Assembly: GCA_028866785.1 (NCBI GenBank)
Contig: JAGWHN010000003.1
Span: forward strand, 3,530 to 67,529
Direction of reading: 5' to 3'
Source of the DNA: Microcaldota archaeon
GTDB taxonomy: Archaea > Micrarchaeota > Micrarchaeia > Micrarchaeales > CABMGC01
DNA length: 64,000 nucleotides
Of the stretch, positions 36,681 through 44,589 are shown piece by piece; the first letter of the stretch is position 1; every line of letters starts with the position of its first letter. Position numbers and translations under genes: made by a program. The notes under the pieces are model-generated. The model had not been told where the DNA came from, made no database searches, and saw only the letters and a program-made list of their open reading frames with translations.

Positions 36681-37124
36681 ATGGCACTAGCGCAACACCG
36701 TGGCACATTCGCCTCAACAATCGAAAGGCTTGGGCATGTGCGCCGCATTGTGGATGAGAGCGGCCCTATAACATATGAGCAAATAGGGAAGATAGTCGGA
36801 CGGACTCCTAGCAGCGTATCTAGCTATATCTGGAATTTGAGGCTTCAGGGGCATAGCTTCGAGGTCTGTTTCCTGCACCTAGGGGCGAATGGGGTTTACT
36901 CGATGAGCGACCTCTTCAAGCCCTCGCTCATTGCCCTTAACAACAACTCCTTCGTTTATGATTCTAAAAATGTTCAGCACACGTATCGTTTTTTTGAGCT
37001 GATTGCCGATGGGCTGTTTGCCTCCTACACTAAGGAAAAGCGGGCATCCATCACCCACAGGTTCAAGAACATGCTTCCGCACGATGTGAACCTACTGGTA
37101 TCAGAAAAGCTAAAGAGGCTCTAA
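36681..37124 (+). CDS. Predicted winged-helix/HTH protein, otherwise unknown
   Basis: 147 residues. Residues about 20-58 ('RIVDESGPITYEQIGKIVGR' then 'TPSSVSSYIWNLRLQGH') look like a helix-turn-helix that distinguishes steps of a regulator or nucleic-acid-binding protein. The rest (about 60-147) is alpha-rich and unrecognised. A CTTTAAATG box lies about 30 bases upstream of the ATG. It is convergent with the MIP18 gene. The HTH is a moderate-confidence reading. Confidence 0.65.
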   Translation: MALAQHRGTFASTIERLGHVRRIVDESGPITYEQIGKIVGRTPSSVSSYIWNLRLQGHSFEVCFLHLGANGVYSMSDLFKPSLIALNNNSFVYDSKNVQHTYRFFELIADGLFASYTKEKRASITHRFKNMLPHDVNLLVSEKLKRL

Positions 37125-37126
37125 GC

Positions 37127-37429
37127 CTACATCCCCATCATTGTGTGCTTGATGTTTGGCGTGATCATGTCAGGGTTCCACATCGGCTCCCATTCAAGCT
37201 CGAGCTTTATCTCTCCATGTCCCTCTATCTCCTCAAGCCTCAGCTCCGCATCCGCCATTATTATGCTTGTGACCGGGCACATCGGGCTTGTCATTGTGAG
37301 CTTCACTGTGATGTTGCTGCTCTTGTCCACCTTGATGTCGTGGATCAGCCCCAGGTCCACTATGTTTATGCCAAGCTCGGGGTCTAGGCATTTCTTCAGG
37401 ACAGCCTCTACATCCTTCACGCTTACCAT
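37127..37429 (-). CDS. MIP18-family (DUF59) Fe-S assembly protein
   Basis: A 100-residue SufT/PaaD-like protein expected to help load or target Fe-S clusters. 'CLDPELGINIVDLGLIHDI' and 'TSPMCPVTSIIMADA', with its conserved Cys, mark the family. I start at ATG 37429 instead of the TTG at 37444. It is far from the suf operon, but functionally it belongs with it. Confidence 0.92.
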   Translation of the reverse strand: MVSVKDVEAVLKKCLDPELGINIVDLGLIHDIKVDKSSNITVKLTMTSPMCPVTSIIMADAELRLEEIEGHGEIKLELEWEPMWNPDMITPNIKHTMMGM

Positions 37430-37460
37430 GCAAGTTCCTCTCAATCAAAATCTAAAAGGC

Positions 37461-40409
37461 TTAGGCAACAAGGCACTTTTGGGAGACGGACATCCAGCTG
37501 CACGCGCTGTTGGAGGAGCAGGCGTTGTTTCCCATGTCCCTGTTGAGGCTTGTCGAGTTCTGCGAGAATTTCACGCAAGATATTCCGGATGCGATTCCCG
37601 AGAAGAAGTTGTTTTGGAAGAGGTCTATCGTTGAGTTTAGCAGAAGCGCGCCTATTCCGCCATTCGTCGCGCTGTTGTTCGTGACGGTGTGGCCCGTCCC
37701 CTTCACAAAGGTGAAGCCGTTGTCCGCATTTATCGCGATGTTGTTTAGGATCATTCCCTGTATGCTGTTTGAGAAGAAGTATCCGTTCGTCGCGTTAAGC
37801 ACCTTGTTGTTCCTGATTATAGGGTATGCGTTGTTCAGCACCGCAATCGAGGTGTTTGCGGTGGATGCGATGGTGTTATTCTCTATTATCGTCCTGTATC
37901 CGCTTGTCCTGACAGCATTGGTGAATCCCTTCAGGTAGCAGTTCTCAAGGACAACGTCAGTCGAGTTGATCACGTTGAGGAAGATTCCTCCATTGGATGC
38001 AAGGATTGTGTGGTGGTAGCAGTTTATGGTCGTCTCGTTGCCGCTTGATCCCCTGTTCCCGTTCTGCCCTGGTGAGTTGTAGACGCTAAAGCAGGTCCCA
38101 CCGAATCCGTATACGTAGTCGGTGTCAAAGTTCACGTTTGTCCCCTGGTTTATTGCAAGGCATGTCTGTGCGAGGACCGCAAGCGGATTCACCAGAACAA
38201 GCCACCTGCAGCCGGTTTTGTTTACCCCGAAGTTGACTCCCTGGCTTTGCGCATATATTCCCGAGCTCGAGTTCGTGCACGCCCAGTCCGCCTGGCCGTT
38301 TGTGAATGCGGAGTTGTTGAATACGCTGTTTCCCGAAGAGTTGACGAACGAGAGTCCCCATCCTGTGTTGTGGGTGGCGTTGTTGAACGACACTATATCG
38401 CGTGTCGAGTTTGTAAGTGTGAATCCCTCCGTGGAGTTTATTCCTGCGCTTCCAAATGCTGTGTTCGCATATATCGTCGAATTAGTCACATTAGTGAAGA
38501 CATAGCCTGAAGATCCGCTTGCCCCTGACACGTAGTTGTTCTGCACGATCGCGGTGCTAACGTTTCTCAGCAAGATCCCCGTCATGACCGTGCCCATCAC
38601 GCTATTTTGTATGGTGAGCCCGCTCGCATTGGCCGCAAGTATTCCGTACTGGTACCTGTGCACCTTGCAACTGCTTATCACAACGTTCTTGACGTTTGAC
38701 CTGACAAATATTGCGCTGCCCTGCAGGCTTCCTGTTATATCATACCCGTTGCAGTTCACATTCACATCCGATGCCTGTATGTTGAGGCACTTGTCCGTTC
38801 CGATGATGTTTCCGCTTAGGCTGTAGTTCCCTGCCTGCGTTATCGTGAAGCAGGTGTTTATCGGGAAGAGCCCTATTGGCGGCTTCTGCTTTATTGGGCA
38901 GCTTGTCGCCCATGCGCAGTCTGTGCTGCCGCAGTTGACGTTCTGGAACTGGTTTTGGGTGCTGTTGTATGTGTTTGCGCTGCAGAAGACGTCCGTCTTT
39001 GAATTTGAGAAGAGGTTTCCGCTGCTGAGCGAGACTCCCGTTGCGCTGTCTATGAACGTTCCGTATGTGTTGTTGTTCGCGTTGAACTTTCCAATGCTGA
39101 GAGCGCCTGTCGCATTGACGTAGAATCCATATGTGTTGTGGCTGGCTATCGTGTTCGTCACTGTCGCTATTGTCCCGTTTGTGAGCTTTATCCCAAAGAC
39201 GCTTCCGTTCACGCTGACATTCATTATGTTGAGATTGAAGTTCGAATCGGCGGAGATCCCAGCAACGCTTTCATTCTCAAATATGCAGTTCCTGATTGTG
39301 GTATTGAACTGCCCGGATGCATCAACCCCATAAGGCGCGTTTATTATCCTGTGGTAGTTGCAGTTTAGCGTGACGTCGGGAGCGAGTATGGTTATGCATG
39401 CCTGCGTGTTTGAGAGGGGATTGGATACGTTCAGGTAGCTCTCCATATTGAGGTCGCCCGAGAGGGTGTAGACTCCGCCCGCATTTATCCCTCCGCAGCT
39501 GCTTATCGTTGGTGCGCTGAGGGTGAATGACGATACCTGCGATGGCAGGTTGGATGAGCTGCACTGCGCGAAGTTGCAGTAGCTGTTTGTCGCGCAGCTT
39601 GATTGTCCCCCGAAGAGGTTTGAGTGCCTAAAGCTTGTGTTCAGGAATGGGCAAAATACGTCGACAGGGTTTTTTGTGAAGACGTTCCTTTGATATGTAT
39701 TGTTGGTTGAGTTTGAGACCAGCCCGTAGTGTGCGTTATTGATTATGACCTCCCCTATTACCCTGTTGTTCCCTCCCCTGAACAGGTTTATTCCCCCGCC
39801 AAGGCCGGATATTCCCGTTATTGTGTTGTTTAGCACAATGTTGTTTGTCGATGTATTCAGGAAAATTCCCGACATTGCCATCTTTGTCACATTGTTCAGC
39901 TCAAGCCTTGAGCCCGTGGTTCGGTTGAGGTATATCCCATACGAGAATGAGGAGAGCGCAAAACCGTCGACCGTCACGTTGATGTACTGCCCCACATAAA
40001 TCCCGTAGGTGTAAGGGGCAACCCCGACAAACGGCCCGGTTCCCGTTATCCTGTTTTGGTTCCCGATCAGATGCACGTTGTCGCTCATCACGTTTATGCA
40101 TTTACCGCTGCTTATGGAGACGTTAATGTTGCCGCTTAAGTAGTATGATCCCGGCTGCGTCACGTTCGTGCAGCCCGTTATCTGCATCGCGCCTGCCGCT
40201 ATCGTTGTCACTACTGTGCTTGTGCCAGGACTCGTGCCCTGATTTCCATTGAGAAACGAGATTATGCCCACGACAACCGCCAAGACGACTATAGCCGCCA
40301 GAACCTTACCTAGCGTGCTTATGGTCATCTGCGTCCTTACCTTCTTAACCGCCTGCTGGTTGTCCCCATTTTGTTCCGGCATTTGGGACTGGGCCATTTC
40401 TCCTTCCAT
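37461..40409 (-). CDS. Giant NosD-like right-handed beta-helix surface protein, four modules
   Basis: 982 residues: a cytoplasmic tail rich in Gln/Asn, one membrane helix (about 35-53) and a very long extracytoplasmic region with dozens of N-x-S/T sites. The repeats follow the PbH1/NosD pattern ('GIYLNRTTGSRLELNNVT', 'GIFLNTSTNNIVLNNTITG'). At least four times a module restarts with a Cys-containing head like 'CTNVTQPGSYYLSGNI' or 'CFTITQAGNYSLSGNI', followed by 'CLNIQASDVNVNCNGYDI'-type sequence. The helix is likely a polysaccharide-binding or adhesive rod. No catalytic residues are recognisable. It is a single-gene transcript. Confidence 0.85.
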   Translation of the reverse strand: MEGEMAQSQMPEQNGDNQQAVKKVRTQMTISTLGKVLAAIVVLAVVVGIISFLNGNQGTSPGTSTVVTTIAAGAMQITGCTNVTQPGSYYLSGNINVSISSGKCINVMSDNVHLIGNQNRITGTGPFVGVAPYTYGIYVGQYINVTVDGFALSSFSYGIYLNRTTGSRLELNNVTKMAMSGIFLNTSTNNIVLNNTITGISGLGGGINLFRGGNNRVIGEVIINNAHYGLVSNSTNNTYQRNVFTKNPVDVFCPFLNTSFRHSNLFGGQSSCATNSYCNFAQCSSSNLPSQVSSFTLSAPTISSCGGINAGGVYTLSGDLNMESYLNVSNPLSNTQACITILAPDVTLNCNYHRIINAPYGVDASGQFNTTIRNCIFENESVAGISADSNFNLNIMNVSVNGSVFGIKLTNGTIATVTNTIASHNTYGFYVNATGALSIGKFNANNNTYGTFIDSATGVSLSSGNLFSNSKTDVFCSANTYNSTQNQFQNVNCGSTDCAWATSCPIKQKPPIGLFPINTCFTITQAGNYSLSGNIIGTDKCLNIQASDVNVNCNGYDITGSLQGSAIFVRSNVKNVVISSCKVHRYQYGILAANASGLTIQNSVMGTVMTGILLRNVSTAIVQNNYVSGASGSSGYVFTNVTNSTIYANTAFGSAGINSTEGFTLTNSTRDIVSFNNATHNTGWGLSFVNSSGNSVFNNSAFTNGQADWACTNSSSGIYAQSQGVNFGVNKTGCRWLVLVNPLAVLAQTCLAINQGTNVNFDTDYVYGFGGTCFSVYNSPGQNGNRGSSGNETTINCYHHTILASNGGIFLNVINSTDVVLENCYLKGFTNAVRTSGYRTIIENNTIASTANTSIAVLNNAYPIIRNNKVLNATNGYFFSNSIQGMILNNIAINADNGFTFVKGTGHTVTNNSATNGGIGALLLNSTIDLFQNNFFSGIASGISCVKFSQNSTSLNRDMGNNACSSNSACSWMSVSQKCLVA

Positions 40410-40474
40410 AAATCATCAACAAAGTAGAGTCTTTTATAATAATTCGTCTACTTATTTATACCTAAGCTTAGTGC

Positions 40475-40548
40475 GCCTCGGTAACTCAGCCTGGCAGAGT
40501 GCTTGTTTCGTAAACAAGAAGTCGAGGGTTCAAATCCCTTTCGAGGCT
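40475..40548 (+). tRNA. tRNA-Thr (anticodon CGT)
   Basis: A 74-base cloverleaf: acceptor GCCTCGG with TCGAGGC (one G-T pair), D-arm ACTC/GAGT, anticodon stem CTTGT/ACAAG around TTCGTAA giving anticodon CGT (codon ACG), T-arm GAGGG-TTCAAAT-CCCTT, discriminator T. No intron and no encoded CCA. CTTATTTATA at 40451-40460 lies 15-24 bases upstream and is a plausible TATA box. Confidence 0.95.
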
Positions 40549-40576
40549 ATTTCTTTTTCAAAATAGGCTAGCTGTT

Positions 40577-40604
40577 GCGCAATCCTTTTAAGCTTTGATT
40601 GCGC
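40577..40604 (+). promoter_or_regulatory. Inverted repeat flanking a TATA-like core
   Basis: GCGCAATC (40577-40584) and GATTGCGC (40597-40604) are perfect inverted copies separated by 12 bases containing TTTTAAG. The spacer sits 20-30 bases before the ATG at 40615. A dyad around a TATA box is the classic layout of an archaeal operator, but it could also be a hairpin following tRNA-Thr. Confidence 0.45.
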
Positions 40605-40614
40605 CAAACAACCC

Positions 40615-41103
40615 ATGGGATTGGATCTTCTCTGGGAGATACAAAACAGGCTCCGCTACCTCTTCTTTTGGCTGGAGGTGCGAAAGGACGTGCCGAAGCT
40701 CTGGTTCAAGGGGAACTACAGCCCGATAAAGCTTGCACGTTTTTCCATGGTGCTTCTTGCCCTTCTAAATTTCTCGGCGGTGGCCCTCGGCTCGCCAAAC
40801 TGGAACGCCGCAAGCGTCTATGCGCTCTGGCTCGGGTTCGCATCGGCCATCTACATAATCGTCGCCATAGTCTACCTGCTTGGCTTTAGGATGTGGTACG
40901 GGCTCTCCTCCGGCTTCCTTGTGATCAGCGCAATAATAAATTACATGTTCGACAGCTCGGGCGGACCTGATGCGCTGAGCGCCACCGGGGTCACATTCAA
41001 CAACCTGATCGCGCTTAGCTGGCTCTACCTTGTACTGATGGGGCTGATACTGATGAGGTACGACAAGGGGTCGAAGCTCAATTCAGTGCTTCAGGAGAGC
41101 TAA
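40615..41103 (+). CDS. Four-helix membrane protein, unknown
   Basis: 162 residues, no family recognised. An amphipathic N-terminal part ('LLWEIQNRLRYLFFWLEVRK') precedes four hydrophobic segments (about 43-60, 68-90, 92-108 and 128-146). The tail is charged. The ATG lies just after the inverted repeat at 40577. Confidence 0.65.
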   Translation: MGLDLLWEIQNRLRYLFFWLEVRKDVPKLWFKGNYSPIKLARFSMVLLALLNFSAVALGSPNWNAASVYALWLGFASAIYIIVAIVYLLGFRMWYGLSSGFLVISAIINYMFDSSGGPDALSATGVTFNNLIALSWLYLVLMGLILMRYDKGSKLNSVLQES

Positions 41104-41182
41104 CTGCGCCTTTGCAGGTTTTGGGATGGGGCTGCGCTGGGCATTGGGAATAAATTAATAATCTATTCTGCCAAATTATCTC

Positions 41183-41602
41183 ATGGACAAAAACGCCCAG
41201 CACGCATCAGATGAGATAAAGCGGGTATACCATCTTGTTTTAGAGCTTCACAACAAGGTCGCCGATTGCCTAAACCATCTTGCGGTCGAGAAGGAGAGCC
41301 TCGAGGATATGGTGGACGCGCTCAATAGGGTCAAGAAGATGAGTGCAGAGATGGAGCTTTCACTGTCCCATCTAAAAATGCAAAGCGGAGGGGACGAGGC
41401 ATCTCTCTCCCAGCTTAGGCAGTTCAGGCAATCCGAGCAAAAGCTCGAGCTGCTGCTTGCGGATTATTCGGCAAGAAACAAGCTCGTATTCTCATATGCA
41501 GGCGAGTTTGCGCAGTCATGGAACCAGATTGAGGAGCAGCTTGGGCTGCTGATCGAAAAGCTAAAGTCAAATCCTGAGAATCCGCCTCCTTACATAAGGT
41601 AG
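41183..41602 (+). CDS. Short coiled-coil protein, unknown
   Basis: 139 residues, entirely helical in appearance, with long heptad-like runs (about 12-60 and 75-130) and a Pro-rich end 'NPENPPPYIR'. It has one cysteine and no membrane segment. TTAATAATCTATT upstream may carry the promoter. It is followed 16 bases later by the amino-acid permease gene and probably shares its transcript. Confidence 0.6.
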   Translation: MDKNAQHASDEIKRVYHLVLELHNKVADCLNHLAVEKESLEDMVDALNRVKKMSAEMELSLSHLKMQSGGDEASLSQLRQFRQSEQKLELLLADYSARNKLVFSYAGEFAQSWNQIEEQLGLLIEKLKSNPENPPPYIR

Positions 41603-41618
41603 GCAAAGGGCGCTTTAA

Positions 41619-42953
41619 ATGGCAAAACCAACAGCTCTATCCGAACCAAAGCTCAAGAGGGAGGCAGGGCTTTTGCAGCTTGTCTTTTATGGCGTGGGCA
41701 ACATAATCGGCGCGGGCATATACGTCTTGGTTGGAGGCGCCGCAGGCCTTGCGGGCGGCGCGGTCTGGTTCGCATTCCTCGCGGGCGCAATTGTTGCGCT
41801 GTTTACCGGCCTGTCCTACGCCGAGCTTGCCGCGATGTACCCCAAGGCCGCGTCCGAGTACACTTACCTTGGAAAGGCATACGGGAACCACTTCCTCTCC
41901 TTTATAACCCAGTGGATGATGCTCTTCACCGAGCTTGTGGCGGCCGCCGCGGTCTCGCTGGGATTTGCGCAGTACTTCCAGACCATTTTGGTCTCGCCGT
42001 CATGGCTGGTCGCGATCGTCTTGCTCGTCTCCCTTACGGTCATTGGGATAGCGGGAGTAAAGCATGCGCTTAAGCTAAATTCTATCTTTAGCGTGATTGC
42101 GATATTGGGCCTGCTAGTCGTGATCGCGGCAGGGGTGCCGAAAATAGGCTCGATAGACTACACCTACTCGCCAGGCGGCCTGACTGGGATATTCGGGGCC
42201 GCGGTGCTTGTCTTCTTCGCGTACATAGGCTTTGACAACATCGCAAATCTTTCGGAGGAGACCAAGGATCCACAGCGAACGCTCCCGCGCGGGCTGCTGA
42301 TCTCAGTTGCGATCTCGATGATACTGTATGTCCTTGTGGGGATAGCGGCGGTCAGCCTCGTGCCATACCAGCAGCTTGCAACCTCAAATGCGCCGCTTGC
42401 GCTTGCTGCATCTAGCACATTCGGCCCTATTGCATACGATCTCCTCACAATTGCTGGCCTTTTGACAACGCTAAACACCGTCCTTGTGCTCCTGATAGTT
42501 GGCTCTAGGATCATATACGGGATGTCGAGCGCAGGGGTTCTCCCAAAGGTGCTGAGCCATGTCAACGCAAGGACAAGGACTCCGATATACGCCTCAATCG
42601 CGACGCTTGGTGTTGCGCTTCTCTTCATACCGATCGGGAATGTGGGCGAGGTTGCGAAGATAACAAGCTTTGGCTCGCTGATCGCGTTCATACTAGTTAA
42701 CATCGCCCTCCTGCATCTTCGAAGGACAGCCCCGCACCTTAAGAGGCCCTTCAAGATTCCGCTTAGCATCGGATGGGTTTCGATAACCGCAGTTTTGGGG
42801 ATAGTCACAAGCGCACTGCTCCTAAGCCAGTTTGACCTCCAAAGCGTGCTGCTTGGCCTATCCCTTCCGATTTCCGGGATTTTCTTCTACTTCCTGGTCA
42901 ACCGCGGAAGCATCTTCGGGGTAGACAAAAAACTCCACCAGCGACACGAATAA
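41619..42953 (+). CDS. APC-superfamily amino acid permease
   Basis: A secondary transporter of 444 residues with about 12 membrane helices. The first helix has 'FYGVGNIIGAGIYVLVGGAA', the signature unwound segment of APC proteins that binds the amino-acid backbone. 'FFAYIGFDNIANLSEETKDP' and 'RTLPRGLLISV' in helix 6 and its loop follow the family closely. The substrate cannot be specified. In a small-genome archaeon it may supply amino acids from outside. Confidence 0.93.
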   Translation: MAKPTALSEPKLKREAGLLQLVFYGVGNIIGAGIYVLVGGAAGLAGGAVWFAFLAGAIVALFTGLSYAELAAMYPKAASEYTYLGKAYGNHFLSFITQWMMLFTELVAAAAVSLGFAQYFQTILVSPSWLVAIVLLVSLTVIGIAGVKHALKLNSIFSVIAILGLLVVIAAGVPKIGSIDYTYSPGGLTGIFGAAVLVFFAYIGFDNIANLSEETKDPQRTLPRGLLISVAISMILYVLVGIAAVSLVPYQQLATSNAPLALAASSTFGPIAYDLLTIAGLLTTLNTVLVLLIVGSRIIYGMSSAGVLPKVLSHVNARTRTPIYASIATLGVALLFIPIGNVGEVAKITSFGSLIAFILVNIALLHLRRTAPHLKRPFKIPLSIGWVSITAVLGIVTSALLLSQFDLQSVLLGLSLPISGIFFYFLVNRGSIFGVDKKLHQRHE

Positions 42954-42979
42954 AGCGGGGCCGGCAGTTCAAAGCGAAT

Positions 42980-43783
42980 CTATTTTAGCAGCACGCCCCC
43001 GTCAACTACAACCTGCGTTCCGGTCATGTATGAGGACATGTCCGAGGCAAGGAAAAGCGCCACCTTTCCGATGTCGTCAGATTCTCCTAGCCTGCCCATC
43101 GGTATTTTTGAAACAAATTCCTTGAGCATCTTGTCTATGTCCACATTTGCGGGAAGCGGCATCGCCTGCTGTAGTCTTGCCACCCCAGGGGTCAATATGC
43201 CCCCGGGCGCTATCGCATTTACCTGTATGTTGTACGGAGCAAGCTCGAGCGCAATGTTCTTTGTGAATCCCCAAACCCCGTGCTTTGAGGCGTCATAGTG
43301 GGCGAGCCCTATCGAGGAAGGATGAAGCGCATCTATCGATGTCACGTTTATTATCTTGCCCCCATGCTTCATTTTTATCATCTGCTCGGTGGCATATTTA
43401 GTGCACATGAACGTTCCCCCGAGATTCACATGAAGCACCTTTTTGAAATCATCCACGCTCATGTTGACCAGAGGGATTGATGGGTATATTCCTGCATTAT
43501 TCACCAAGATGTCTATCCTGCCATAAATCCTGATCGTCTCATTTACCATCGTTTTTACGCTCTCTTCTAATGAAACATCTGTCTGTATTGCGGTTACGTC
43601 CCATCCCTTTTCTTTGAGGGCCCTTGCTGCGCTCTCCCCCTCCTCTTTTGTCCTGTTCGCAATCACTACCTTTGCCCCAGCCTCCGCAAATCTGTATGCA
43701 ATCCCATATCCTATGCCTATCGCGCCTCCCGTGACTATCGCGACCTTTCCCTGCAGATTTAGCAAATTCGCAATTGGCTCCAT
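42980..43783 (-). CDS. Short-chain dehydrogenase/reductase (SDR)
   Basis: An NAD(P)-dependent oxidoreductase of 267 residues. The Rossmann motif 'TGGAIGIGYGIA', the 'NNAG' motif and the 'YDASK' catalytic Tyr/Lys are all present, as is 'NAIAPGGILTPG' of classical SDRs. The residue pattern after beta-2 ('IANRTKEE') suggests NADP preference. It resembles glucose 1-dehydrogenase/3-oxoacyl-ACP-reductase-like SDRs; the substrate is not determinable. It converges with the permease. Confidence 0.93.
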   Translation of the reverse strand: MEPIANLLNLQGKVAIVTGGAIGIGYGIAYRFAEAGAKVVIANRTKEEGESAARALKEKGWDVTAIQTDVSLEESVKTMVNETIRIYGRIDILVNNAGIYPSIPLVNMSVDDFKKVLHVNLGGTFMCTKYATEQMIKMKHGGKIINVTSIDALHPSSIGLAHYDASKHGVWGFTKNIALELAPYNIQVNAIAPGGILTPGVARLQQAMPLPANVDIDKMLKEFVSKIPMGRLGESDDIGKVALFLASDMSSYMTGTQVVVDGGVLLK

Positions 43784-43816
43784 GAGTTGTTTTCAGAATT
43801 GCAAAATTATAAATCT

Positions 43817-44455
43817 TCATTTTTGTGGGGCTCTTGAGACTTCCAGCACAAGAATGTCCTCAAAGAAAATGTGCTTCTTCGCAACCGTCTTCATTTGCAG
43901 CCCCACTTCTCTTGCCGTGGCTCTCAATTTTTTAAGGTTGCCAAAGCTGCTCACAACCATCAACGCCTTTCCGTCCCTGCTGAGGTGCGGGCCGAGTTTT
44001 GATAGAAATCTAATGCACACCTCAATGCCCTCCTCCCCGCCGCTAAATGCCCTGTTTAGCACCCTGTTGTTGGTGTTCTCATCATCGGGCAGATATGGTG
44101 CATTGAATATGATCAGATCGAAGCTTGCCTTTATTTTTGAGAAAAGGTCCGTCTTCACAAAACTGCAGCTTGCCCCGATCAATTTTTTGTTAATGGCATA
44201 ATTCTTTCTTGAAAGTCTGATTGCATTGGGATTTATGTCTGCAAATGTGACCTTCCCCACCCTTCCGCTCGTTCCGGCGGCAAGTCCCAGAATCCCGCTT
44301 CCGCTTCCCATGTCCAAAACGCTCATTCTCTTTCCCTTTATTTTTGGAATCGCGCTCTCGATCGCCATCGCCGCAAGGAAGCTGTCATCGCTCGGCTCAT
44401 AGACATTTCGGGAAGTTTTTATGTTGAGGTTGTTGTAGTCCACTTCTTTACCCAA
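43817..44455 (-). CDS. HemK/Mtq2-like class I methyltransferase with an NAPY active-site variant
   Basis: A SAM-dependent enzyme of 212 residues, probably methylating the GGQ glutamine of archaeal release factor aRF1. 'VYEPSDDSFLAAMAI' and 'VLDMGSGSGILGLAA' match the archaeal HemK2 subgroup. The active-site motif, usually NPPY, here reads 'NAPYLPDD'. The start is a TTG at 44455 (a GTG at residue 5 is the alternative). The short Mtq2-type architecture has no N-terminal recognition domain. Confidence 0.85.
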   Translation of the reverse strand: MGKEVDYNNLNIKTSRNVYEPSDDSFLAAMAIESAIPKIKGKRMSVLDMGSGSGILGLAAGTSGRVGKVTFADINPNAIRLSRKNYAINKKLIGASCSFVKTDLFSKIKASFDLIIFNAPYLPDDENTNNRVLNRAFSGGEEGIEVCIRFLSKLGPHLSRDGKALMVVSSFGNLKKLRATAREVGLQMKTVAKKHIFFEDILVLEVSRAPQK

Positions 44456-44548
44456 AATAAGTCTCTTGATGTCACGTTTCCAAGGGTGTTGTAGGCTAAT
44501 TGAAGGACAAAATTAATAAAATACACTTTCTTCCCGCCGCAGCTGCTC

Positions 44549-44561
44549 AATTATAAATACC
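44549..44561 (+). promoter_or_regulatory. TATA-type promoter of DNA ligase
   Basis: CAATTATAAATAC sits about 30-40 bases before the ligase ATG, in the gap between the divergent HemK-like gene and the ligase gene. Assigned by motif and spacing. Confidence 0.5.
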
Positions 44562-44589
44562 TATTTTACGTTAGCTAAAGCGTGTCCAC

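Noticed and set aside
42164..42808. A 214-codon leftward frame inside the permease
   Set aside because: It mirrors the permease helices; no start signal and an unlikely composition.
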